The notes beneath the pieces are model-generated. The model was not told the origin of the DNA. It saw only the letters and a list, made by a program, of their open reading frames with translations, and made no database searches. This document shows, piece after piece, positions 52,279-60,760 of a stretch of 60,760 nucleotides of DNA. Position 1 is the stretch's first letter. Each line of letters opens with the position of its first letter. This DNA is from DATIYF01 sp035517775. Lineage in GTDB: Bacteria; Acidobacteriota; Terriglobia; Terriglobales; Acidobacteriaceae. The stretch is taken from positions 1 to 60,760 of the forward strand of contig DATIYF010000037.1 of NCBI GenBank assembly GCA_035517775.1, in the 5' to 3' direction. Both the position numbers and the translations under genes were made by a program.

Positions 52279-52289
52279 CGCGCAAGGTT
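52265..52289. promoter_or_regulatory. Palindromic operator AACCTTGC-N9-GCAAGGTT
   Basis: Perfect 8-bp arms (52265-52272 and 52282-52289) surround TATAATCGC. The element overlaps the -10 of the plus-strand promoter and, at its right arm, the putative -10 of the minus-strand promoter. A protein bound here would block both operons. The regulator encoded from 52373, with two helix-turn-helix domains and a ligand-sensing cupin, is the obvious candidate. I see no second perfect copy in the window. Confidence 0.6.
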
Positions 52290-52314
52290 AGAGAACCTCA
52301 GGCTGCACTGTCAA
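52287..52314 (-). promoter_or_regulatory. Promoter of the TonB receptor operon
   Basis: On the minus strand TTGACA (52314-52309) is followed after 16 bp by TCTAAC (52292-52287), matching four of six -10 bases. The receptor ATG is at 52198. The perfect -35 supports it, while the -10 overlaps the operator's right arm. Confidence 0.5.
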
Positions 52315-52372
52315 GCGGAAAATGGTATTCCCCTCTAGAAGAAATTCTTATGGGAGCCATTGTCTCAGGGTC

Positions 52373-53173
52373 ATGAAACCGGCCGTCATTAAACCTTACT
52401 TGAAAATCGGCGACGTGGCCCGCCTGGTCGGGGTTTCGCCCTCGGTCATCCGCTCCTGGGAGAGCCTTGGCCTCACCCAGCCCCGGCGCACGGCCAGCCG
52501 CTACCGCCTCTACACCTCCGAAGACCTCAAGCTGCTCAAGCGCGCCCGCTTTCTGCGCAAGGTGCGCGGCTTGAATGCCCCCGCTATTGTGCAACTGCTC
52601 AAGCGCGAGGGCCGCGTGCGCGCCACCACCAACGGCAATAGCGCCGCCATGGGCATTCGCCTGCGCCAGCTGCGCACCCGCCGCGGCCTCTCCCTCGCCC
52701 AGGTCGCCCGCTCCGTCGGCATTTCTTTAGGATTTCTCAGCGCCCTCGAACGCTCCCAGATGAGCGCTTCGGTGAGCACGCTGCGCAAGCTGGCGCGTTT
52801 TTACAAGACCAACATTCTCGATTTCTTCGACGCGGCCGATTCCAACAGCCCGCTGGTCTCGCCGGAAAAACGCAAAGTGCTCGAGGCCGGCCCCGGCGTT
52901 CGCATGGAGCTGCTGGCCTGGGGCAACGCCGTCATGGAGCCCCATCTGTTCTGTGTTGCTCCCGGCGCCGGCAGCGGCGAATCCTACACTCACGAAGGCG
53001 AGGAGTTCCTCTACGTCTTGCGCGGCGAGCTGCTGATCTCGCTCGAAGACGAGGAGTATCGGCTGAAACCCGGCGACAGCTTTTATTTCGAAAGCGCCAC
53101 GCCCCATCATTGGCGCAACCCGGGCCGCACCGAAACCCGGTTGCTTTGGATCAATACGCCGCCCACGTTTTAG
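52373..53173 (+). CDS. MerR-XRE-cupin three-domain transcriptional regulator
   Basis: A 266-residue regulator with an unusual order: a MerR-type winged helix (residues about 9-80, KIGDVARLVGVSPSVIRSWE), a lambda-repressor/XRE helix-turn-helix (about 94-150, LRQLRTRRGLSLAQVARSVG, LSALERSQMSASVSTL) and a cupin (about 185-262, SYTHEGEEFLYVLRGEL, PGDSFYFESATPHHW). The last two match PuuR, which controls putrescine catabolism in E. coli. The cupin would bind the inducer. ATG 52373 is preferred because MKPAVIKPYL opens the MerR domain; an ATG at 52322 is possible. It is divergent from the TonB operon and leads the potDABC run. Confidence 0.88.
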   Translation: MKPAVIKPYLKIGDVARLVGVSPSVIRSWESLGLTQPRRTASRYRLYTSEDLKLLKRARFLRKVRGLNAPAIVQLLKREGRVRATTNGNSAAMGIRLRQLRTRRGLSLAQVARSVGISLGFLSALERSQMSASVSTLRKLARFYKTNILDFFDAADSNSPLVSPEKRKVLEAGPGVRMELLAWGNAVMEPHLFCVAPGAGSGESYTHEGEEFLYVLRGELLISLEDEEYRLKPGDSFYFESATPHHWRNPGRTETRLLWINTPPTF

Positions 53174-53222
53174 TCGTGCGAACGTTCGTACGGGCCCTGG
53201 ATGCGAAGAGCAATTGGTTTTT

Positions 53223-53258
53223 GTCATTCCGAGAGGGCTTTCGCCCCGAGGAATCTGC
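53223..53258 (+). repeat. Dispersed GTCATTCCGAG...GAGGAATCTGC repeat
   Basis: GTCATTCCGAGAGGGCTTTC then GCCCCGAGGAATCTGC, 50 bp after the regulator's stop and 47 bp before potD. It shares its ends with the copy at 58884-58911 but differs in the middle. Part of the same scattered palindromic family as 33989-34014. Confidence 0.55.
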
Positions 53259-53304
53259 TTTTCTTACCGCCTCGCGGCGAAAACGCAAGGCGCACGGAGA
53301 ACGC

Positions 53305-54369
53305 ATGGCTGACCGACGCCCGCTGATATTCCTTCTTCTCCTCGCCGTCCTTTGCTGTCCTTCCTGCAGCAAAAAAACTCCCACCCTCAGCCTTCTCGTC
53401 TGGGAGGGCTACGCCGACCCATCCTTCGTCGCCGCCTTCGAGCAGCAATACCACTGCAAGATTTCCGCCTCCTACATGGGGTCGAGCGACGAACTCGTCG
53501 CCAAGCTGCGCGGCGGCAGCGCCGGCAATTACGATGTGATTTCGCCTTCCAGCGACGTGGCCACTTCGATCGCCTCGGCCGGCCTCGCCCAGCCGCTCGA
53601 CCTCTCCCGGCTTCCTGTCTACGGCCAGCTTTCCCCACAGCTCACTTCTCTGCCCCTCGTTCACGTGGGTGGGCAGGTCTATGGCGTGCCCTTCATGTGG
53701 GGACCCAACCCCATGCTCTACGACACCACCGTCTTCCCCAAGCCTCCCCAGAGTTGGAGCATCTTCTGGGACCCCAAATACCGCGGCAAGATTTCCGTCT
53801 GGGACGACCTCTCCACCGTGTACATGGCCGCGCAAGTTCTGGGCTTCGACCAGCCCGAGCCCAGCCATCTCTACAATCTCAGCGATCAGGAACTCGATGC
53901 CGTCAAGCAAAAGCTGCTCGAGCTCAAGCCCAATATTCGCAAGCTGTGGTCCACCGGCGGCGAGCTCACCAATCTCTTCGAGAATCATGAGATCGTCGCC
54001 GCCATGGGCTGGCCGCTCATGACCAACCAGCTGCGCAAGGCCAACTTTCCCGTCGGCGAAACCATTCCAAAGGAAAACACCACCGGCTGGATTGACCACC
54101 TCATGATCACCGCCGCCAGCGACAACAAAGACCTGGCCTATAAATTTCTCGAGTACATGATCGAGGCGCAAACTCAAAAGAAAGTCACCGACGTGACCGG
54201 TTACACTCCGGCAAATCCCCAGGCCGCGCAGTTCATGTCGCCCGATCAGGTCAGGGACCTTCACCTCGACGACGTGGATAACTATCAGCAGCACATTTAT
54301 TTCTGGCAAAATGTGCCGCGCCGTGCCAAGTACAACGAAATCTGGAATGAGGTGAAGGCCGCCCAATAA
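53305..54369 (+). CDS. potD: Polyamine-type ABC transporter substrate-binding protein (PotD-like)
   Basis: A 354-residue exported binding protein with a lipoprotein-like start (MADRRPLIFLLLLAVLCCPSC, Cys near residue 21). The PotD pattern is plain: LLVWEGYADPSFVAAFEQ, YMGSSDELVAKLRGGSAGNYDVISPSSD, MWGPNPMLYD, WDDLSTVYMAAQVLGF and TGGELTNLFENHEIVAAMGW. Polyamine-binding homologues use a Trp, Tyr and acidic residues at these places. The start ATG 53305 has GGAG 7 nt before it; the frame is open upstream but only through the repeat and the regulator gene. First of four transporter genes. Confidence 0.9.
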   Translation: MADRRPLIFLLLLAVLCCPSCSKKTPTLSLLVWEGYADPSFVAAFEQQYHCKISASYMGSSDELVAKLRGGSAGNYDVISPSSDVATSIASAGLAQPLDLSRLPVYGQLSPQLTSLPLVHVGGQVYGVPFMWGPNPMLYDTTVFPKPPQSWSIFWDPKYRGKISVWDDLSTVYMAAQVLGFDQPEPSHLYNLSDQELDAVKQKLLELKPNIRKLWSTGGELTNLFENHEIVAAMGWPLMTNQLRKANFPVGETIPKENTTGWIDHLMITAASDNKDLAYKFLEYMIEAQTQKKVTDVTGYTPANPQAAQFMSPDQVRDLHLDDVDNYQQHIYFWQNVPRRAKYNEIWNEVKAAQ

Positions 54370-54431
54370 CATCATCTGTGGCGCGGGCGTCCTCGCCTGC
54401 GAGAATTCGTTTTCGTCTGCCGCAGGAAATC

Positions 54432-55526
54432 ATGTCTGCAACCGTCACCCAATCCGCAGCCGCCGGCGCAACCAGCGCCACAACCCTGCTTTCCATCCGC
54501 CGCGTCGCCAAGTCGTTCGGCAAAACCGCCGTCCTGCGCGACATATCTCTGGATATTGCCGAAGGCGAGTTCCTTACCATCCTGGGCGAAAGCGGCTCCG
54601 GCAAGACCACGCTCCTGCGCATCATCGCCGGCTTTGAGAGCGCCGGCGCCGGCGAAATCTTCATGGCCGGTGAGCGTCTCGACCAGCTTCCACCCTACCG
54701 CCGCCGCGTCAACACCGTTTTCCAGCACTATGCCCTGTTCCCCCACCTCACGGTGGCGGAGAACGTCGCCTACGGCCTTCGCATCGCCAAAATTCCGCGC
54801 AGCGAAATCAGCTCCCGCGTCGAGCAGGCCCTGGCCATGGTCAAGATGACCGCCTATGCCGCCTCCAAGCCTGCCAAAATCAGCGGAGGCCAGCAGCAGC
54901 GCATCGCACTTGCCCGCGCCCTTATCAACCGCCCGCGCCTGCTGCTGCTCGATGAGCCGCTCTCCGCGCTGGACGCCAATCTTCGCCGCCAGATGCAGGT
55001 AGAACTGAAGGCCCTGCAGCGCGAGGTCGGCATCGCCTTCGTCTTCGTCACCCACGATCAGGAAGAAGCCATGGTCATGTCCGACCGCATCGCCCTTCTG
55101 CGCCTCGGCGCGCTCGAACAGGTGGCCTCACCGCGTGAAATCTACGCCCGCCCCGCCACCGCTTACACCGCCCAGTTCATCGGCCACACCAACCTGCTGC
55201 GCGGCGAGGTGCGCAATGGCACGGCAAGTTGCGGCTCTCTGCTGTGGCCTTCGGCTCTGCCCGATGGCCCAACCCTATTTTCTCTCCGCCCCGAAAACAT
55301 TCGCCTCTCAGAGGACTCGGCGGAAAACCCCAGCTCCGTCCGTTTCCCCGCCCGCATTCGCAATCAGGCCTTCCACGGCGCAACCCAGCTTCTTCAAATT
55401 GAATGCGGCGATGGCCTGCAGCTCTCCATGCGCGCCGCCTCTCGCGACAACTGGCAAGGAGAGCTGAATCTCGAATTCTCCGCCGCCGACGCAGTTCCCG
55501 TGCGCGACTCCGGAGACAAACCCTGA
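54432..55526 (+). CDS. potA: Polyamine-type ABC transporter ATPase (PotA-like)
   Basis: A 364-residue ATPase with Walker A GESGSGKTT (52-60), Q-loop FQHYALFPHLT, signature SGGQQQRIALARALI, Walker B LLLLDEPLSALD and His switch VTHDQEEA, then a TOBE domain (about 265-360, LFSLRPENIRL) as in spermidine/putrescine transporters. AGGA lies 5 nt before ATG 54432. Its last base is shared with the potB start. Confidence 0.93.
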   Translation: MSATVTQSAAAGATSATTLLSIRRVAKSFGKTAVLRDISLDIAEGEFLTILGESGSGKTTLLRIIAGFESAGAGEIFMAGERLDQLPPYRRRVNTVFQHYALFPHLTVAENVAYGLRIAKIPRSEISSRVEQALAMVKMTAYAASKPAKISGGQQQRIALARALINRPRLLLLDEPLSALDANLRRQMQVELKALQREVGIAFVFVTHDQEEAMVMSDRIALLRLGALEQVASPREIYARPATAYTAQFIGHTNLLRGEVRNGTASCGSLLWPSALPDGPTLFSLRPENIRLSEDSAENPSSVRFPARIRNQAFHGATQLLQIECGDGLQLSMRAASRDNWQGELNLEFSAADAVPVRDSGDKP

Positions 55527-56374
55527 TGTTCTCCCGCGCCTATCGCACCGCCGTCTCCCTCCCGCCCCTCCTCTGGGTCGCAGTCTTTCTTCTTATTCCT
55601 TACGCACTTCTTTTCTGCTACAGCTTCTGGTCGGTCTCACCCCAGCAGGTCATCGTCCACTCCTGGAGCCTCGACAACTACCGTGAACTGCTGCGCGTGA
55701 ATGTTTACCTGCAAACTCTCTTCCGCTCCATGTGGATCGCCGCCCGGGTGATGATCTTCTCCTTGCTGCTCGGCTATCCCTTGGCCTACTTCCTCTCCTT
55801 CCACGCCGGCAAAAGAAAAGACCTCTACTATCAGCTCGTCATCATTCCTCTCTGGGTGAGCTACCTCGTCCGCGCCTATGCCTGGAAGACCATCCTCGGC
55901 AGCGATGGAGTTCTGAATACGCTTCTGCAGTATCTGCACGTCATCAAGCATCCTCTCGAATTCCTTCTCTATAGCCCGTTCGCCGTCGTGCTCACGCTCA
56001 CCCACATCTACACGCCCTTCACCATTCTGCCCATCTACGCTTCGCTCGAGCACATTCCCCGCCCCTTGGTCGAAGCTTCGCAGGATCTTGGCGCTTCTCC
56101 GCTGCAAACTTTCTGGCGCGTTATTTTGCCGCTCTCCATTCCCGGCGTGCTCGCCGGCGCTACCTTCGCCTTCGTTCTCAGCCTTGGCGACTTCCTCGCG
56201 CCCTTGCTGCTCGGCGGCCCCAGCGGCATCATGATTTCGAACATCGTCGTCAGCCTTTTCGGCGCCGCCTACAACTGGCCGCTCGGCGCCGCCATTTCCT
56301 TCTGCATGCTGGCCCTGGTTCTCGGCTTGCTCTTCGTCTCAGAAAATCTGGAAAAGAAATGGAGCTTCCGATGA
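55526..56374 (+). CDS. potB: Polyamine-type ABC transporter permease (PotB-like)
   Basis: A 282-residue permease with six membrane helices and the EAA-type motif LVEASQDLGASPLQTFWRVILPLSIPGVL near residue 180, which docks on the ATPase. The start ATG shares one base with the stop of potA, a firm coupling. The frame continues far upstream inside potA, which is a shadow. PotB and PotC differ slightly, as usual in these heterodimeric permeases. Confidence 0.92.
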   Translation: MFSRAYRTAVSLPPLLWVAVFLLIPYALLFCYSFWSVSPQQVIVHSWSLDNYRELLRVNVYLQTLFRSMWIAARVMIFSLLLGYPLAYFLSFHAGKRKDLYYQLVIIPLWVSYLVRAYAWKTILGSDGVLNTLLQYLHVIKHPLEFLLYSPFAVVLTLTHIYTPFTILPIYASLEHIPRPLVEASQDLGASPLQTFWRVILPLSIPGVLAGATFAFVLSLGDFLAPLLLGGPSGIMISNIVVSLFGAAYNWPLGAAISFCMLALVLGLLFVSENLEKKWSFR

Positions 56375-57189
56375 GCGCTCCGGCGAGCGGCAAATCCGCA
56401 GGGCTCGGCTGGCACGCCGCCGCGGTCTTCGCTTTTCTCTACCTGCCCATTGCCACGCTCATCGTCTATTCCTTCAACGGCCAGGGCGTGGGCGGGTTTC
56501 CACCCAGCCACTTCACCCTCAACTGGTATCGCATTCTCTTCGCCGATGATGCCATCTGGACCTCCGTCGCCAACAGCCTCCTGGTCGCCGGTGCCGCGGT
56601 CGCCATTTCTCTTGTCTTCGGAATCCCTGCGGCTCTCGCCCTCGACCGCGCCAACTTTCCCGGCAAAACTCTTTTCCGCCGCCTCGTACTTTTGCCACTG
56701 ATTCTTCCCGGCATTATCACCGGCCTCTCGTTGCTCATGCTCTTCCGCGAAGCTGGCGTCCGGCTCAGTCTCGTCACCATCATTCTCGGCCATGGCACCG
56801 CACTGATCTCCGTCGCCACCACCGAGGTCTTCGCCGGCCTGCAAAAACTCGACCGTGCCCAGGAAGAAGCCTCGCTCGATCTGGGCGCCAACTACTGGCA
56901 GACTTTCTGGCGCGTCACCTTGCCCAACCTCCGCCTCTCCATCATCGGCGCGGCGCTTTTGATCTTCACGCTTTCCATGGACGAAATCGCCGTCAGCTTT
57001 TTCCTTATTGGCCGCGACAACACGCTGCCCCTCGAAATCTGGGGACGCCTGCGCCGCGGCATCACCCCCGAAATCAACGCCATCTCGACCATCATTTTTG
57101 TTTTCTCTCTAATCGCCATCGTGCTCTGGTATCGCCTCCGCGCCCGCGCCGAAGGACAGCCCGAGATCGCCGCCGAGTTGGCGGGGTAA
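56371..57189 (+). CDS. potC: Polyamine-type ABC transporter permease (PotC-like)
   Basis: A 272-residue permease, six helices, with YLPIATLIVYSFNGQ near the start and the EAA motif EASLDLGANYWQTFWRVTLPNLRLSII (about 170-196). MDEIAVSFFLIG follows, the typical PotC text. The ATG 56371 overlaps the potB stop and has GGAG 7 nt upstream; an ATG at 56359 is possible. Completes the transporter; an FAD oxidoreductase gene follows 139 bp on. Confidence 0.92.
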   Translation: MSAPASGKSAGLGWHAAAVFAFLYLPIATLIVYSFNGQGVGGFPPSHFTLNWYRILFADDAIWTSVANSLLVAGAAVAISLVFGIPAALALDRANFPGKTLFRRLVLLPLILPGIITGLSLLMLFREAGVRLSLVTIILGHGTALISVATTEVFAGLQKLDRAQEEASLDLGANYWQTFWRVTLPNLRLSIIGAALLIFTLSMDEIAVSFFLIGRDNTLPLEIWGRLRRGITPEINAISTIIFVFSLIAIVLWYRLRARAEGQPEIAAELAG

Positions 57190-57223
57190 GACATGAAGAT
57201 GAAACGTGCTTTGACAACCCGTA

Positions 57224-57245
57224 GAGACGTAGCTTGCTACGTCTC
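57224..57245. repeat. Perfect palindromic repeat GAGACGTAGC-TT-GCTACGTCTC
   Basis: Ten-bp perfect arms around TT lie between potC and the oxidase gene. Short palindromes of this type recur in several phyla as dispersed elements. In the transcript it would form a strong stem of ten pairs if the loop could be made, more likely eight. No T-tract, so it is not a standard terminator. Confidence 0.55.
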
Positions 57246-57328
57246 CGCTCGCCGTGCCTCCAGCTTGCAGCATCGCCGTTCCGTGCCGCAGTCGTAAACG
57301 AAGGCGTTTGAGATTCGAAGGACACATC

Positions 57329-58843
57329 ATGACCACCAATCGCCGGGAGTTCATCAAATTCGTGGTTGCCGGCTCCATCGCCGCCGGATGCCCGCTGGAT
57401 CTTTCCCTTCTCGCCGAAAACCCTCCGCCCACGGTTGAAGGCGAAGACAATCGCATCTGCCACGCCGTCCGCGATGGCAAAAAGTTCAGCCGCCCGCCTG
57501 TCTCCTCCCATCATGAGGTCATCATCGTCGGCGGTGGCATGAGCGGCCTTGCCGCCGCCTACCTTCTGCGTCACCGCGATTTTCTTCTCCTCGAAAAAGA
57601 ACCGCACTGGGGCGGCAACGCCTATCTCATGGAGTACGACGGCCAGGCCTACGCCACCGGCTCCGCTTATCTCGCCAGAAGCGAATACGCCTACACCTTT
57701 GCTAAAGAGATCGGCCTCGAGCCGCTCCCGATTGATGACCGCGACGGCAGCATCATCAGGAATGAGTGGGTTCCCGATACCTGGGGCAAAGGGCTCGACC
57801 ACCTTCCCTATCCCCGCTCCGTTCGCGAGGCTTTCAAGAAATTCCGCCGCCACATGCTCGCCATTGACCTGCACGCGCGCGCCCAGGAACTCTGCAATAC
57901 GCCTTTCTCCCAGCTTCTGAAGGGATACCCCGCCGAACTCAAGCAATGGTGGGATAACTATGGCCCCTCCAACTGGGGAGCCGTGAGCGAAGAGACCGCC
58001 GCCTGCGTGGCGCTGGAAGAGATTCAGGACGTCGCCCAGCCCGAGCCGCCCGAATACTACACCTGGCCCGGCGGCCTGGGCGCCATGACCCAAAAGCTGG
58101 TGGAAATTCTTAGGCCGCAGTTCGGCGATCGTATGCAGACCGGCTCAACCATCGTCGCCGTGGTTCCGGGCAAGCGCGAAGTCGAGGTCACCTGCATTCG
58201 AAACGGTGAGCTGGTTACCCTCGGCGCGAAAACCGTCATCATGGCTTCGCCCAAGTTCATCACTCGCCGCCTGATCGAAGGCCTGCCCGAAAAGCAAAGC
58301 GAAGCCATGCACCAAATCCACTACATTCCTTACGCGGTAGTGAATCTGATTTTCGAAAAGCCGGTCTTCAACAAGGGATACGATACCTGGTGCCCGGGCA
58401 ACACTTTCAGTGACTTCATCGTCGCCGACTGGGTGGTGCGCAATCAGCCCGGCTACAAGCAGAAACACAACATCCTGACCTGCTACACGCCCTTGCCGCG
58501 CGACCAGCGCCCCTTGCTGCTCGCGGAGGAAACCACGCGCCAGCTCGCGGAAAATGTGCTGCACGATTTTCAGAAGCTCTTCCCCGGCTCGAGTGTTGAC
58601 CCCCTCGAAGTGCACATCTACCGCCGCGGCCATCCGCTGTACATGTCCGCGCCCGGCCTGTACACGAAAGTGCAGCCCGAGGTCCGCCAGCCCATGGACC
58701 GCATCTTCTTCGCCAATACCGATTCGCACGGCCCCGAATCCACCACCAACGGCGCCATCCTTGCCGCAAAACGCACCGTGAAGGAACTCGAAGCCCGCCT
58801 GGCAGGCAAGCCGCTGCCCAGGCAGGAAGCAGTGGCCGGCTGA
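57329..58843 (+). CDS. Tat-exported FAD-dependent amine oxidase/dehydrogenase
   Basis: A 504-residue flavoprotein with a twin-arginine signal (MTTNRREFIKFVVAGSIAAG), a dinucleotide-binding loop VIIVGGGMSGLAAAYLL (residues about 65-81), WGGNAYLMEYDGQ, and a C-terminal FAD-closing segment IFFANTDSHGPESTTNGAIL. That is the monoamine/polyamine oxidase (NAD(P)-binding 8) architecture. With the adjacent potDABC and PuuR-like regulator it may be a periplasmic polyamine dehydrogenase, comparable in kind to spermidine dehydrogenase. Substrate is inferred. GAAGGA precedes ATG 57329 by 6 nt. Confidence 0.85.
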   Translation: MTTNRREFIKFVVAGSIAAGCPLDLSLLAENPPPTVEGEDNRICHAVRDGKKFSRPPVSSHHEVIIVGGGMSGLAAAYLLRHRDFLLLEKEPHWGGNAYLMEYDGQAYATGSAYLARSEYAYTFAKEIGLEPLPIDDRDGSIIRNEWVPDTWGKGLDHLPYPRSVREAFKKFRRHMLAIDLHARAQELCNTPFSQLLKGYPAELKQWWDNYGPSNWGAVSEETAACVALEEIQDVAQPEPPEYYTWPGGLGAMTQKLVEILRPQFGDRMQTGSTIVAVVPGKREVEVTCIRNGELVTLGAKTVIMASPKFITRRLIEGLPEKQSEAMHQIHYIPYAVVNLIFEKPVFNKGYDTWCPGNTFSDFIVADWVVRNQPGYKQKHNILTCYTPLPRDQRPLLLAEETTRQLAENVLHDFQKLFPGSSVDPLEVHIYRRGHPLYMSAPGLYTKVQPEVRQPMDRIFFANTDSHGPESTTNGAILAAKRTVKELEARLAGKPLPRQEAVAG

Positions 58844-58883
58844 GCTGCACTCAGCCCAGAGACTTGAATACCCCAGATGGCTT

Positions 58884-58911
58884 GTCATTCCGAGCGCAGC
58901 GAGGAATCTGC
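58884..58911 (+). repeat. Dispersed GTCATTCCGAGCG-AGCGAGGAATCTGC repeat
   Basis: GTCATTCCGAGCGCAGCGAG then GAATCTGC lies 41 bp after the oxidase stop. Same family as 33989-34014 and 53223-53258. The flanking gap 58844-59025 contains no gene. Confidence 0.6.
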
Positions 58912-59025
58912 TGTTGCTTGGCCGTAGCGGCGATTCATATGGCTTTCTCCCCGCAGCCTCATCAAAACCCTTCTATCTAGTAAAGTAGTGGAGAGACCTA
59001 TTCCCGAGCAGCACGGAACCCCTAT

Positions 59026-60760
<1,735 letters not shown>

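Overview
The window reads as a contiguous piece of a GC-rich Gram-negative bacterial chromosome, most likely an Acidobacteriota (Terriglobia-like) genome. This is inferred from gene content, not from a marker search. The pointers are a 1259-residue carboxypeptidase-like/TonB-dependent receptor of the Oar type, a paired DUF1800/DUF1501 secretion-type module, menaquinone synthesis by the futalosine route (mqnA, mqnC, mqnD), an MlaEF lipid-transport pair, a sensor kinase with an N-terminal PDZ domain, and many short palindromic and heptamer-type dispersed repeats. I see no rRNA, tRNA, CRISPR array, insertion sequence or prophage.

Layout. 0.1-6.7 kb: a structured repeat, a thioredoxin-fold/six-hairpin protein (YyaL type), a 45-residue exported peptide gene with its own terminator, and a minus-strand run of membrane protein, DUF58 protein, PGPGW protein and alpha/beta hydrolase. 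7-13 kb: an overlapping PDZ-GAF-PAS histidine kinase and sigma-54 response regulator, then mlaE-mlaF. 13-17.4 kb: a hypothetical protein, topA and dprA on the minus strand. 17.6-26.2 kb: mqnA, a MazE/VapC-type toxin-antitoxin pair, a VTT membrane protein, mqnC, a membrane glycosyltransferase, an M24 aminopeptidase, a 42-residue membrane peptide, bioY and mqnD. 26-33.9 kb: an M49-like exported metallopeptidase, a HAD hydrolase, a GAF-HD-GYP protein, the DUF1800/DUF1501 pair and a Rieske ferredoxin. 34-39.7 kb: an isolated nuoB, an unknown membrane protein, then a tight cassette of a kinase-RapZ C-terminal fusion, a MurU-type nucleotidyltransferase, a macrodomain protein and an ArnT-like membrane glycosyltransferase.

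39.7-58.8 kb is the most coherent accessory region. It is a divergent amine-utilisation locus. On the minus strand, a TonB receptor is followed by a HemL-like aminotransferase, an APC permease, an aldehyde dehydrogenase, GabT, MmsA and another class III aminotransferase, with gaps of 24-80 bp. On the plus strand, a MerR-XRE-cupin regulator precedes potD-potA-potB-potC and a Tat-exported FAD amine oxidase. A perfect 8-bp inverted repeat overlaps the -10 elements of both divergent promoters. The parts suggest uptake of a polyamine-like compound, oxidation or transamination to semialdehydes, oxidation to GABA or beta-alanine type amino acids, a second transamination, and entry into central metabolism through MmsA. 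The substrate is inferred.

The window ends inside typA/bipA, whose only usable start is TTG at 59026.
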